From NCBI RefSeq assembly GCF_903652925.1, contig NZ_CAHLAR010000001.1, positions 310,001 through 374,000 on the forward strand: a stretch of 64,000 nt of DNA. Reading direction: 5' to 3'. The stretch's first letter is position 1; each line of letters opens with the position of its first letter. Below, piece by piece: positions 24,930 through 33,320 of the stretch. The DNA is from Achromobacter anxifer (GTDB lineage: Bacteria; Pseudomonadota; Gammaproteobacteria; Burkholderiales; Burkholderiaceae_B). A model generated the notes under the pieces. That model saw nothing but the letters and a program-made list of their open reading frames with translations. It was not told where the DNA came from and made no database searches. A program made the translations under genes and the position numbers.

Positions 24930-26231
24930 ATGTTTGAACACGACGCTGCCCGCAACACGGGGCAGGCATCGCGCGGCGGCATCCCGGACGGGAACGCCGC
25001 CGGAGAGCCGGCAGACGTTTTCACGATTGTGGCTCCGATCGACCTGGAGGTGCGGATAGCGGCGGCGCTCTACGCCTTTGCCGACATGTTCGCGGCGGCG
25101 CGCAGACGCCTGCTGTACCTGCTTGGGCTGGTGGCGCTGCTGATGCTGCTGGCGGTGGGCGTTTCCACCTGGCAGAAAAGCGTGCGGGAGGGGGCGGACG
25201 GCTTTGTTCCCGCCTTTTTCCATGAGCTGTTCGGCCCGGGCGGCATTGCCATACTGTTCGTTGCCATACCGACCCTGATCTATTACGCGCTTCAGCCCGC
25301 GCTGGTGCGCAGCCGCTTGAAACGCTGGTGCCGCGACGAGCATCTCGACCGGCCCATCACCGTGACTTACCGCTTCGGGCCGGACGGCCTGAGCGTGACC
25401 CAGCCCGGACGCAATACCGTGCTCGCCTGTCCGCGCCTCGACGGCGTGGCAGAAGCCCATGGGCATCTCATCATCCGGCTCAGGAACATCGAGGATGCCT
25501 ACGCGCTGCCGTTGAGCGCGCTGTCCGCCGCGCAGGTCGCGGATATCAAGGCGTGGGCCGCGAGCTGCCATGCAGGCGCGGGCGGGGCCGTCGGACTTCC
25601 GCGGGAACAGGACACGGCTGCCTCCTCGCCGCCGTTGTTCACGTCCCGGTTCGCGTATACCGAGGAAGACCGCGTCGTCGCGCTGCGCTGGCAAATGGAG
25701 CGACCTGGCATGCAGCGTCGCCGCCGTCGCGGCTATTTGCTGACCTTCCTGATCACCGCGCTCCTCGTCCCGCTGTTCTTCATCATGCTTTGGCTGCTGG
25801 ATCCGGCGAGGGTGCCGTTCCGCTACGCCTTTCCGCTGTTCGTCGAGATGTTCGCGAGCACCTTCTGGCAGTATGCGCTCGGTCTCTGGGCGTTTGCCGC
25901 GGCCGTCATCGTCCTGCAACCCTGGGCGCGACGCCGGCAGGCGCAGACGCTGGCGCGGCGGCTGCACCAGCGGATGCAGGCCGAGGAGTACGAGCTGCGG
26001 CTGCACGAGGACAGGCTCGACGTCTGGCAGAGCGACTGGTGCAACAGCTTCGACGCGGCCAGCTTTGCGGGCGTCCAGCACCATGGCGAGCATCTGATCC
26101 TGCTGCGGCGCGAAAGCGAACCCCTGATCCTGCCCCTGCGCGCACTGGACGGCGGCCAGCTCGCCCTGCTCGAGCGCGTCGTCGGCCGCCGCGCCGGCGG
26201 AGCAGGCGGTCAGACGGAGCAGAACGCATGA
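24930..26231 (+). CDS. Membrane protein with two YcxB-like domains
   Basis: A 433-residue membrane protein. The start at 24930 follows GGAGA eight bases upstream. It is built from an internal duplication: hydrophobic pair near residues 63-80 and 98-117, then a soluble beta-rich stretch ending LIIRLRNIEDAYALPLSALS (about 180-200), then a second pair near residues 271-290 and 309-330 and a second soluble stretch LILLRRESEPLILPLRAL near the C-terminus. The soluble parts resemble the YcxB-type C-terminal domain, in which short strands precede a conserved P-L/R-A-L segment. Its role is unknown. It overlaps the next gene by four bases, so the pair works together. Confidence 0.7.
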   Translation: MFEHDAARNTGQASRGGIPDGNAAGEPADVFTIVAPIDLEVRIAAALYAFADMFAAARRRLLYLLGLVALLMLLAVGVSTWQKSVREGADGFVPAFFHELFGPGGIAILFVAIPTLIYYALQPALVRSRLKRWCRDEHLDRPITVTYRFGPDGLSVTQPGRNTVLACPRLDGVAEAHGHLIIRLRNIEDAYALPLSALSAAQVADIKAWAASCHAGAGGAVGLPREQDTAASSPPLFTSRFAYTEEDRVVALRWQMERPGMQRRRRRGYLLTFLITALLVPLFFIMLWLLDPARVPFRYAFPLFVEMFASTFWQYALGLWAFAAAVIVLQPWARRRQAQTLARRLHQRMQAEEYELRLHEDRLDVWQSDWCNSFDAASFAGVQHHGEHLILLRRESEPLILPLRALDGGQLALLERVVGRRAGGAGGQTEQNA

Positions 26232-26818
26232 ACAAGCCGGGCGTCATCCATCTTGCCGCGCTGTGCACCGCGCTGGCGCTGGCGCTGGCCGGGTTGGCGA
26301 AAAGCGCCAGCGCCGAGAGCGTGGCCCTGCCCCAGGGGGGTTCGATCGAACTGCCCGAAGGCTGGGTAGTGGATGGTCCGCCGGAGGGCGAGCTTTCCAG
26401 GAGCGGCCTGCGCCGCGTGTGGTTCGCCTGCGAAAGCGAGGCCTGCGAGCAGACGCAGGAGACCTGCACCATCCTGATGAGCGCCGAGCCCCTGGACGGC
26501 GAGGGGGATGCCGGCAAGCTGCGGGAAATGTACGCGTCGCCGCTCAAGCGCTACGCCCGCCTGCGCGCCGTGCTGCAGGGGAGCGGCAGGGACGCCCAGA
26601 TACGCAAGCCTCTGGAGCGCGTGCGCATCGGCGAGCGGGACTGGTATCGGGTCGAGACGGATGCGCGCCACAACTACAAGTCCGGCCTGTATGCCGAGAC
26701 CGTCATCGACGGTCTCTATGTCGGCGCGATCTGCAAGTCCTGCGAGACCGGCGAGGAACGCCATTCGGCCGCTTTGCAGATCCTGCGGAGCATGACGCGG
26801 GACGTCGCGCCACGCTGA
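26228..26818 (+). CDS. Exported protein of unknown function, coupled to the YcxB-like gene
   Basis: A 196-residue protein with a signal peptide (about residues 1-29, cleavage near ASA before ESVALPQGG). The mature part starts with GGSIELPEGWVVDGPP, a pattern common in secreted proteins with a Mog1/PsbP-like alpha-beta fold, and has cysteines in CESEACEQTQETC and CKSCETGEE that could make disulphides. No enzyme signature is seen. It starts within the stop of the upstream gene (ATGA overlap). The function is unknown. Confidence 0.7.
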   Translation: MNKPGVIHLAALCTALALALAGLAKSASAESVALPQGGSIELPEGWVVDGPPEGELSRSGLRRVWFACESEACEQTQETCTILMSAEPLDGEGDAGKLREMYASPLKRYARLRAVLQGSGRDAQIRKPLERVRIGERDWYRVETDARHNYKSGLYAETVIDGLYVGAICKSCETGEERHSAALQILRSMTRDVAPR

Positions 26819-26902
26819 GGCGGGCACCGGTCAGCGACGCGCCACATCAAGGCAGCCGCAGGTCAACGGTCGCGCTGAGGCATCTGCCGGTCAACAACGC
26901 GC
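26814..26902. repeat. Degenerate tandem repeat between convergent genes
   Basis: Two related 29-base copies start at 26814 and 26874, exactly 60 bases apart: each opens GCTGAGG and ends (C)CGGTCA-x-CxACGCGC. A third, weaker copy with CAGGTCAACGGTCGCGC lies between them, near 26859. The outer copies overlap the ends of the convergent genes at 26818 and 26891. A duplication-type origin is likely; function unknown. Confidence 0.65.
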
Positions 26903-28066
26903 AATGAACTTGCATCGCAACGCGAACGCCGCCGCGCAGATCACCGTTGCCAGGCCCAGCGACAGCGCCATCGCGCCGCGCGAGCCGTGGCTTGCGGCCA
27001 TGTAGGCATACGCCACCGGCGCGGCCGCGGTCAGCAGGAAGCTGGGGACCAGCAGGGCGCCGACCAGCGCGCCATAGCTGCGGAAATCGAACAGCGCCAG
27101 CGGCAGGGTGCCGCGCGTGATGGTCAAGAGGCCGTTGCAGGCGCCATAGAGCAGGGCGTAGGCGGCGCTGGCGTAGAGGTTGCCGCCGGACAGCAGCGCC
27201 AGCAGAAAGCACAGCGGCAGCACCACGCAGACCGCCAGCGTCAGGGTCAGCGGATGCAGGCGCGACCCCAGCGCCACGTCGGCCAGCCGGGCCGCGAACT
27301 GGCCCACGCCCCACAGGGCCGCGACGCTGACCGCCGCCGCCGCGGCCAGTCCCAGGCCGGACAGCAGCGAAATCAGGTGGGCCGCGTTGCCCGCCGCCAG
27401 GAAGTTGGTCAGCATGGCGATCAGCGCATACAGCACGCCCGCCAGGCGGCGTTCGGCGGCGTTGCGGGCGAGGCCCGCCGACGTCTTGTCCTTGCCGTCC
27501 GCTTTTGCGGCGTAGCGCTGGCGCGGCAGCGCCAGGTATAGCGGCAGGGTGGCCAGCGCCAGGCCGGCATAGGCCAGCACCGCGCCGCGCCAGCCCAGCC
27601 ACTCCGACAGGGCATGGCCCACCGGCCACATCACCGTGGACGCCAGTCCGCCGAACAGCGTGATCTGCGACATGGGCCGGCGGGCGGTCGGACCCGCGGC
27701 GCGCGCCAGGGACGCGAACGCCGCGTCGTACAGGCAGAGCCGCATGCCCACGCCGAGCACGATCCAGGCCAGGAAGTACAAGGGGACGGCATGCGCCACC
27801 GACAGCGTCGCGCAGCCCAGCGCGCTCAGCGCCGCGCCGACCGGCATCACTCGATGCCCGCCCCAGCGGTCCACGGCCCGGCCGGCCAGCGGCGACACCA
27901 GGGCCATCACCACGATGGCGGCGGAGAAGCCGCCATAGACGGTGGCCGCGTTCCAGCCCAGGTCGGCGGCCATGGCGGGACCCAGGGCGCCGATCAGATA
28001 GAACGTCACGCCCCAGCCGACCAGTTGGGTCAGGCCCAGGCAGACGATGGCGCGCGGCGGGATCAC
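26891..28066 (-). CDS. Major facilitator superfamily transporter
   Basis: A 391-residue protein with 12 hydrophobic segments. I take the start as GTG at 28066, which overlaps the acetyltransferase stop by four bases (GTGA); no ATG with a ribosome site is available nearer. The MFS loop 2-3 motif appears as GRAVDRWGGHRVM (about 63-75). The C-terminal half has LPLALFDFRSYGALVGALL and a short tail. The family resembles CynX/NreB-like or peptide/drug exporters, so the substrate is unknown. It is the second gene of the leftward operon with the GNAT gene and is divergent from the LysR gene at 28723. Confidence 0.82.
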   Translation of the reverse strand: MIPPRAIVCLGLTQLVGWGVTFYLIGALGPAMAADLGWNAATVYGGFSAAIVVMALVSPLAGRAVDRWGGHRVMPVGAALSALGCATLSVAHAVPLYFLAWIVLGVGMRLCLYDAAFASLARAAGPTARRPMSQITLFGGLASTVMWPVGHALSEWLGWRGAVLAYAGLALATLPLYLALPRQRYAAKADGKDKTSAGLARNAAERRLAGVLYALIAMLTNFLAAGNAAHLISLLSGLGLAAAAAVSVAALWGVGQFAARLADVALGSRLHPLTLTLAVCVVLPLCFLLALLSGGNLYASAAYALLYGACNGLLTITRGTLPLALFDFRSYGALVGALLVPSFLLTAAAPVAYAYMAASHGSRGAMALSLGLATVICAAAFALRCKFIARC

Positions 28067-28608
28067 GGCCGCTGCGGCGGCGTGGCGTCGCCCTCGCCCA
28101 GCGCGCGCTGCATCAGCACCGTGTCGCGCCATTCGCCGTGCTTGTGTCCCACCGAGCGCAGGGTGCCGGCGGGGTGGAAGCCCTGGCTGGCGTGCAGGGC
28201 CAGGGACGCGGCGTTGCGGCTGTCGCCCACCACTGCCAGCATCTGGCGCCAGCCGGCGGCGGTGCAGCGTTCGATCAGCGCGGCCAGCAGCTTGCCGCCT
28301 ATGCCCAGGCCGGAGCGGCCCGCCTTCACGTACACCGAATCCTCCACCGTGTGCCGGTAGGCCGGGCGCGGGCGGTAAGGCGTGACGTAGGCATAACCCA
28401 CGACCTCGCCGTTGATTTCGGCCACCAGGTAGGGCATGTCCTTTTCCAGCACGCCGGCGCGGCGCTGGCGCATTTCCTGGATGGACGGCGGATCCAGCTC
28501 GAACGAGGCGGTGCCGTGCTGCACATGGTGGGCGTAGATGGTCTTGATGGCGGGGAGATCGGCTTCCGCGCTGTCGCGGATGAGGACGGTGGGGGCGGGG
28601 GACGACAT
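28063..28608 (-). CDS. GNAT-family N-acetyltransferase (phosphinothricin/methionine sulfoximine type)
   Basis: A 181-residue acetyltransferase. The start MSSPAPTVLIRDSAEADLPAIKTIYAHHV is the usual start of the Pat/MnaT/YncA group. The acetyl-CoA pyrophosphate loop motif R-x-G-x-G is visible as GRSGLGIGGKLLAALIERC (about residues 96-115), and FHPAGTLRSVGHKHGEWRDTVLMQRAL is the conserved C-terminal block. It would acetylate methionine sulfoximine, phosphinothricin or related toxic amino acids. It is the first gene of an operon with the MFS exporter, a plausible detoxify-and-export pair. Confidence 0.88.
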   Translation of the reverse strand: MSSPAPTVLIRDSAEADLPAIKTIYAHHVQHGTASFELDPPSIQEMRQRRAGVLEKDMPYLVAEINGEVVGYAYVTPYRPRPAYRHTVEDSVYVKAGRSGLGIGGKLLAALIERCTAAGWRQMLAVVGDSRNAASLALHASQGFHPAGTLRSVGHKHGEWRDTVLMQRALGEGDATPPQRP

Positions 28609-28687
28609 GATCGGGCGGTGTCAGTGTGAGTGCGGGAACAAGCTGCCAGTGTCGCGCAGGCTTATTTATTAATAAAGCTTTGGTCTA

Positions 28688-28702
28688 TTATGATTTTCAT
28701 AA
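28688..28702. promoter_or_regulatory. Perfect palindrome TTATGA-TTT-TCATAA (LysR box candidate)
   Basis: A 15-base palindrome with 6-base perfect arms in the gap between the divergent GNAT and LysR genes, 21 bases before the LysR ATG at 28723. It contains the T-N11-A pattern recognised by LysR proteins (T28689 and A28701). It probably mediates control of both directions; inference. Confidence 0.6.
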
Positions 28703-28722
28703 GTGAAACTTTTGATACAGCG

Positions 28723-29613
28723 ATGCGCGGCCTCAATCTGGACCATCTGCGCACCTTTGCGCAGGTGATCGAACTGGGCAGTTTTTCCGCCGCCGCCGAA
28801 CGGGTCGGCGTGACCCAGCCTGCCGTCAGCCTGCAGATCCGCCAGCTGGAGCGGCGCTTCGGCCTGAAGCTGGTGGAACGCGTGGGCCGCCGGGCCGGCC
28901 CGACCGCGGCCGGGCTGGAGCTGCTGGAGCACGCGCGGATCATCGACGCCGCGCTGGCGCAGGCCGAACTCGCCATGACCGCGCACGCATCCCAGGTGTC
29001 CGGCCGCATCCGGCTGGGCACGGGGGCCACCGCCTGCACCTATCTCCTGCCGCCGATCCTGGCCGATCTGCGCCGGCGCTTTCCGGCCCTGGACATCGTG
29101 GCCAGCACCGGCAACACGGCGGACATGTTGCGCGGCCTGGAGAACAACACGCTGGATATCGGGCTGGTGACCTTGCCCGCGCCGGGACGCATGTTCGAGG
29201 TCACTCCCGTGCTGGAGGACGAGTTCGTGGCGATCTTCCCGGCGGACGATTCCGCGTCCATCCCGGACGCCGCGACGCCGCAGGCCCTGGCGCAACTGCC
29301 GCTGGTGCTGTTCGAGCCCGGCGCGCGCACCCGCCGCCTGGTGGACGACTGGTTCGAGGAGGCCGGCGTGGCCGTCAAGCCGGTAATGGAACTGGGCAGC
29401 ACCGAAGCCATGAAGGAGATCGTCGCGGCCGGCCTGGGCTGCGCGATCTTGCCCAGGCTGGCGGTGTCGGGCGCGGGCCGGCGCAAGGCGCTGGCGGTGC
29501 GTTCGCTGACGCCGCGCCTGTCGCGCAGCCTGGCCATCGTGCTGCGGCGGGACAAGCCGCTCGGCCGGGGGCTGCGGCATCTGCAGGAGTCGCTGCTGGC
29601 CTTGCGTGGGTGA
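28723..29613 (+). CDS. LysR-family transcriptional regulator
   Basis: A 296-residue regulator. The ATG at 28723 is chosen because LNLDHLRTFAQVIELGSFSAAAERVGVTQPAVSLQIRQLERR follows directly, as in most LysR proteins; no strong ribosome site is seen for any candidate start. The helix-turn-helix spans about residues 4-60. The effector domain (about 90-290) starts LRLGTGATACTYLLPPIL. Its neighbour is the divergent GNAT-MFS operon, which it probably controls through the palindrome at 28688. The effector is unknown. Confidence 0.88.
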   Translation: MRGLNLDHLRTFAQVIELGSFSAAAERVGVTQPAVSLQIRQLERRFGLKLVERVGRRAGPTAAGLELLEHARIIDAALAQAELAMTAHASQVSGRIRLGTGATACTYLLPPILADLRRRFPALDIVASTGNTADMLRGLENNTLDIGLVTLPAPGRMFEVTPVLEDEFVAIFPADDSASIPDAATPQALAQLPLVLFEPGARTRRLVDDWFEEAGVAVKPVMELGSTEAMKEIVAAGLGCAILPRLAVSGAGRRKALAVRSLTPRLSRSLAIVLRRDKPLGRGLRHLQESLLALRG

Positions 29614-29727
29614 ACGCTGGCGGCGTCGATCCGGCGCAGGAGGGCGGCAAGCGCGGACGGAGCGGCGCGCGCGATGGGTACACTGGCGCAGACCATCTCA
29701 CGCCATTCGAATCGCAATCATCGCAAA

Positions 29728-30543
29728 ATGGACAAACCCGCTGCCCGCAAGCCCTACAAGCCCGCGGACCTGGATCTGTTTCCCTACGAATCCTCGCGGC
29801 GCCCGGTGGCCGGGCTGGCGGTGGACTACGAGGACGGCCACCGCGTCCGGCGGCACCGGCACCGCCGCGCCCAATTGCTCTATGCGATTTCCGGCGTGAT
29901 GGTGGTGGATACCGACGCGGGGATCTGGGTGGTGCCGCCCACGCGCGGCGTCTGGGTGCCGGCCTGGGTGTCGCACGGCCTGCGCATGAGTGGCGAGCCG
30001 CGCATGCGTACCGTGTTCGTCGAACCTGGCGCCGCCGCGCACCTGCCGTCCAGCTGCTGCGTCCTGTCGATTTCGCCCCTGCTGCGCGAGCTGATGGTCG
30101 CGGCGGCCGAGGTGCCGCTGGACTGGGCGCCGGACACGCGCGACGGCCGGCTGATGATGTTGCTGCTGGACGAACTGCGCCAGGAGCCCGTGCTGCCGCT
30201 GCACCTGCCGCAGCCGACGGAGCCGCGCCTGGCGCGCATCTGCCGCGCCATCGTGCGCCACCCGGAACGCCAGGACGGCGCGGCCGACTGGGCGCGCGCG
30301 CTGGGCGTGGACCCGAAGACGGTGCACCGCCTGTTCCTGCGGCACACCGGCATGACCTTCGGCCGCTGGCGCCAGCAGGCGCGGCTGCTGGCGGCCATGG
30401 AGCGGCTGGCGCGCGGCGAGCGCGTGCTGGAGGTGGCGCTGGACCTGGGCTATGAAAGCCCAAGCGCCTTCGCGGCGATGTTCCGCAAGGCCGTGGGCGA
30501 GCCGCCCAGCGCCTTCGCGGCCCGGGGCGTGGCGTCCGCCTGA
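29728..30543 (+). CDS. AraC-family regulator with N-terminal cupin domain
   Basis: A 271-residue regulator. Residues about 25-110 are a cupin (DYEDGHRVRRHRHRRAQLLYAISGVMVV, then WVVPPTRGVWVPAWVSHGLR), where the HRHRRAQL stretch resembles the metal-binding cupin motif. The C-terminal AraC helix-turn-helix pair (about 170-265) has LARICRAIVRHPERQDGAADWARALGVDPKTVHRLFLRHTGMTFGRWRQQARLLAAM and VALDLGYESPSAFAAMFRKAVGEPP. The domain order resembles NimR/YdeC-type activators of exporter genes. It stands alone between the LysR gene and ilvD; no target gene adjoins it. Starting at 29728 avoids an upstream overlap with the LysR 3' region. Confidence 0.85.
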   Translation: MDKPAARKPYKPADLDLFPYESSRRPVAGLAVDYEDGHRVRRHRHRRAQLLYAISGVMVVDTDAGIWVVPPTRGVWVPAWVSHGLRMSGEPRMRTVFVEPGAAAHLPSSCCVLSISPLLRELMVAAAEVPLDWAPDTRDGRLMMLLLDELRQEPVLPLHLPQPTEPRLARICRAIVRHPERQDGAADWARALGVDPKTVHRLFLRHTGMTFGRWRQQARLLAAMERLARGERVLEVALDLGYESPSAFAAMFRKAVGEPPSAFAARGVASA

Positions 30544-30650
30544 TGGCCGCGAGGGCGTCCCAGGGGCGGCCGCAGGGCGGGGGCGCCCGGAACCAGCGTA
30601 TTATTTAACGTTTTGCCGCCTACGCTAACAGCTACAGCCAGAGACAAACC

Positions 30651-32519
30651 ATGCCGCACTACCGCTCCCGCACCTCGACCCACGGCCGCAACATGGCCGG
30701 CGCCCGCGCCCTGTGGCGCGCCACCGGCATGAAGGACGGCGATTTCGGCAAGCCGATCATCGCGGTAGTGAACTCGTTCACGCAGTTCGTGCCGGGCCAC
30801 GTGCACTTGCGCGACCTGGGCGCGCTGGTCGCCAAGGAAATCGAGGCCGCGGGCGGCGTCGCCAAGGAATTCAACACCATCGCCGTGGACGACGGCATCG
30901 CCATGGGCCACGGCGGCATGCTGTATTCGCTGCCCTCGCGCGAACTGATCGCCGACTCGGTCGAGTACATGGTCAACGCGCATTGCGCCGACGCCATGGT
31001 CTGCATCTCGAACTGCGACAAGATCACCCCGGGGATGCTGATGGCCGCGATGCGCCTGAACATCCCGGTCGTGTTCGTGTCGGGCGGACCGATGGAAGCG
31101 GGCAAGGTCAAGTCGCCCACCGATGGCAAGGTCATCGCCAAGATCGACCTGATCGACGCCATGATCAAGGCCGCCGACCCCACCGTGTCGGACGCCGACG
31201 TGGCTGAAGTCGAGCGCAGCGCCTGCCCGACTTGCGGCTCCTGTTCCGGCATGTTCACCGCCAACTCGATGAACTGTCTGACCGAAGCCATCGGCCTGGC
31301 CCTGCCGGGCAACGGCACCATCGTCGCCACGCACGCCTGGCGCAAGGGCCTGTTCGAACAGGCCGGCCGCCTGGTCGTGGACCTGTGCCGCCGCTACTAC
31401 CAGGAAGAGGACGAGTCGGTCCTGCCGCGCAACATCGCCACCAAGAGCGCGTTCCAGAACGCGATGGCGCTGGACGTGGCCATGGGCGGCTCGACCAACA
31501 CCGTGCTGCACCTGCTGGCCGCGGCGCAGGAAGCGGGCGTGGACTTCACCATGGCCGACATCGACCGCATTTCGCGCAAGGTGCCGTGCCTGTGCAAGGC
31601 GGCGCCCGCCACCGACAAGTACCACATCGAGGACGTGCACCGCGCCGGCGGCATCCTGGGCATCCTGGGCGAACTGGCGCGCGCCGACCTGCTGGACCTG
31701 TCCTGCGGCAACGTGCACAGCGGCACGCTGGGCAACGCGATCAAGCAGTGGGACGTGGCTGGCGGCGCCGGCGAGGAAGCGCAGAAGTTCTACCGTGCGG
31801 CGCCTGGCGGCATCCCGACCACGGTGGCCTTCAGCCAGGACGCGACCTTCCTGACGCTGGATACCGACCGCAAGACGGGCTGCATCCGCAGCAAGGAAAA
31901 CGCCTATTCGAAGGACGGCGGCCTGGCGGTGCTGTATGGCAACCTGGCTGAGAAGGGTTGCATCGTGAAGACGGCGGGCGTGGACGAGTCGCAATGGGTC
32001 TTTACGGGCCGTGCGCGCGTGTTCGAAAGCCAGGACGATGCGGTGGAAGGCATTCTGGGCGACAAGGTCGTTCCGGGCGACGTGGTGGTGATCCGCTACG
32101 AAGGCCCGAAGGGCGGTCCGGGCATGCAGGAGATGCTGTATCCGACGTCGTACCTGAAGTCCAAGGGCCTGGGCAAGAGTTGCGCGCTGTTCACGGATGG
32201 CCGTTTCTCGGGCGGTTCGTCGGGTCTGGTGATCGGCCATGCCTCGCCGGAAGCGGCGGAAGGCGGCACGATCGGCCTGGTGGAAGAGGGCGATGTGATC
32301 GAGATCGATATCCCGAACCGCAAGATGCATCTGGCCGTTTCCGATGAGGAACTGGCGCGCCGTCGCGCGGCGATGGATGCGCGTGCGGACGGCTGGGAGC
32401 CGGTGGGGCGTGAGCGCGTGGTGTCGCAGGCCTTGCAGGCTTATGCGGCGTTGGCGACTTCGGCGGATCGTGGGGCTGTGCGGGATTTGTCGCAGCTGAA
32501 GCAGAAGGGTAAGCGGTGA
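30651..32519 (+). CDS. ilvD: Dihydroxy-acid dehydratase
   Basis: A 622-residue enzyme of valine, isoleucine and pantothenate biosynthesis that turns 2,3-dihydroxy-acids into 2-keto acids. Iron-sulfur ligands sit in [20 protein letters not shown] (about 121-140) and [32 protein letters not shown]. The C-terminal block [42 protein letters not shown] contains the second family signature. Length matches the E. coli-type 4Fe-4S enzyme. The gene is alone and ends at a strong terminator at 32547. Confidence 0.97.
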   Translation: MPHYRSRTSTHGRNMAGARALWRATGMKDGDFGKPIIAVVNSFTQFVPGHVHLRDLGALVAKEIEAAGGVAKEFNTIAVDDGIAMGHGGMLYSLPSRELIADSVEYMVNAHCADAMVCISNCDKITPGMLMAAMRLNIPVVFVSGGPMEAGKVKSPTDGKVIAKIDLIDAMIKAADPTVSDADVAEVERSACPTCGSCSGMFTANSMNCLTEAIGLALPGNGTIVATHAWRKGLFEQAGRLVVDLCRRYYQEEDESVLPRNIATKSAFQNAMALDVAMGGSTNTVLHLLAAAQEAGVDFTMADIDRISRKVPCLCKAAPATDKYHIEDVHRAGGILGILGELARADLLDLSCGNVHSGTLGNAIKQWDVAGGAGEEAQKFYRAAPGGIPTTVAFSQDATFLTLDTDRKTGCIRSKENAYSKDGGLAVLYGNLAEKGCIVKTAGVDESQWVFTGRARVFESQDDAVEGILGDKVVPGDVVVIRYEGPKGGPGMQEMLYPTSYLKSKGLGKSCALFTDGRFSGGSSGLVIGHASPEAAEGGTIGLVEEGDVIEIDIPNRKMHLAVSDEELARRRAAMDARADGWEPVGRERVVSQALQAYAALATSADRGAVRDLSQLKQKGKR

Positions 32520-32546
32520 TTGTTGCTTGCTGACGTTTTGAGAAGA

Positions 32547-32574
32547 GCGGCGCTTTTGGGCGCCGCTTTTTTTT
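32547..32574 (+). terminator. Intrinsic terminator of ilvD
   Basis: GCGGCGC (32547-32553) and GCGCCGC (32560-32566) form a stem with a 6-base loop, followed by eight T residues. It lies 27 bases after the ilvD stop. Confidence 0.9.
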
Positions 32575-32678
32575 GTGTGCTTGGTTTGGTGCTGGTGCGA
32601 GTGTGGGGCAGGCGTGGCTGTAGATGCCCGTGCCGGCGTTGCTCTCGGTGCTGTGGCCGTTGTGCTTCGTAGGTCGCC

Positions 32679-32836
32679 CGTCGTCGCGGACGGCTGGGTG
32701 GCGAGCGCCCACGATTGCGGTCCGGAGCCTTCGCTCCGGACTGCCCCTTCGTCATCTTCGTCAAGGCCTGCGGCCTTTCCTTCAGATTCCCTCGGGCGCA
32801 TCGAGGTTGCTCGCCACCCAGCCGTCCGCGACGACG
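32679..32836. repeat. 158-base element with 28-base perfect inverted ends and two inner hairpins
   Basis: The left end at 32679-32706 is the exact reverse complement of the right end at 32809-32836 (28 bases each, no mismatch, starting CGTCGTCGCGGACGG). Inside lie a hairpin with a 12-base stem around GGTCCGGAGC/GCTCCGGACT (one G-T mismatch) near 32716-32744 and a smaller hairpin AAGGCC-TGC-GGCCTT near 32763-32778. The design resembles a miniature inverted-repeat or a BIME/REP-type intergenic element. It encodes no plausible protein. Copies elsewhere in the genome cannot be checked here. Confidence 0.85.
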
Positions 32837-32901
32837 TGCTGCGTGCGTTTTGGCCTGGTGCGCTGCTGGAGCTGTGGTCGGGGGCGAGTCTTGGGTTGCC
32901 C

Positions 32902-32935
32902 GTCATTATCGGCCGCCCGGGCGGCCGAGAATGAC
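32902..32935. repeat. 34-base near-perfect palindrome
   Basis: A perfect 20-base palindrome spans 32909-32928 (half site TCGGCCGCCC). One mismatched base on each side separates it from a further perfect pair, GTCATT (32902-32907) and AATGAC (32930-32935). It has no T-run, so it is not an obvious terminator; a cruciform, protein-binding or repeat role is possible. Confidence 0.85.
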
Positions 32936-33118
32936 ATACGTGATTTATTGGATTGCTATTGTGGTCGCTGGCGCGGATGCGGGCAGGCGCTTGCTATTGG
33001 TCTTCAGCGCCAACCTTGGCATCGTAGGATGGGTGTGGCGCAGGCGAGCCGGCGCAAGCCCGATTGCCGGGCGCGCGTAACCCGTCGCTCGCTGGCAAGC
33101 CAGCATCTCGCAAGCTTT

Positions 33119-33153
33119 AAGCCCAAGCCCAAGCCCAAGCCCAAGCCCAAGCC
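33119..33153. repeat. Hexanucleotide microsatellite (AAGCCC)5
   Basis: Five perfect AAGCCC units (33119-33148) plus a partial unit AAGCC. It is about 170 bases upstream of the aromatic-CoA operon start and is in no credible gene. Unit number could change by slippage and alter spacing upstream of the operon; that is only inference. Confidence 0.9.
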
Positions 33154-33238
33154 AAAAGCGTCCCCATTTATTCCCCCCAAACTATCTAGATACTTTCCCC
33201 ATTTGCACCCCGCCATCTTCAGGTATATATTTCAAGCC

Positions 33239-33255
33239 TAAACTATCCAGGTTTA
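33239..33255. promoter_or_regulatory. Operator candidate TAAAC-N7-GTTTA upstream of the aromatic-CoA operon
   Basis: Perfect 5-base arms TAAAC (33239-33243) and GTTTA (33251-33255) with a 7-base spacer in an AT-rich stretch, 66 bases before the ATG of the operon's first gene. No regulator gene adjoins the operon, so the binding protein is unknown. Confidence 0.45.
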
Positions 33256-33320
33256 AATATCTGCGGCCCCCAGCTCCAGGAAGACAGAGCGGTCGTCGCG
33301 TACCACGGAGCGTTACGGCA

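Larger units (their letters stand above)
32520..33320. other. 801-base gene-free stretch between ilvD and the aromatic-CoA operon
   Basis: No convincing gene. Small open frames here have biased, low-complexity translations (such as a run of alternating Gly-Leu on the minus strand at 33119-33153). In order it holds the ilvD terminator, the 158-base inverted-repeat element (32679-32836), a long palindrome (32902-32935), a hexanucleotide repeat (33119-33153), and then an AT-rich stretch (33160-33270) that probably carries the promoter of the next operon. Confidence 0.75.

Noticed and set aside
30595-30626. Inverted repeat AGCGTA-N20-TACGCT upstream of ilvD
   Set aside because: Arms are only six bases and the spacer is long; such matches are common by chance in this composition, so I do not call an operator.
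32560-33080. Several short frames over the inverted-repeat element
   Set aside because: They arise on both strands and in several frames, share Pro/Arg/Ser bias, and cross the perfect inverted ends, so they look like frames of a non-coding repeat, not genes.
33004-33216. A small minus-strand frame with a run of alternating Gly-Leu residues
   Set aside because: The run comes only from translating the hexanucleotide AAGCCC repeat. There is no ribosome site and the rest has no recognisable features.
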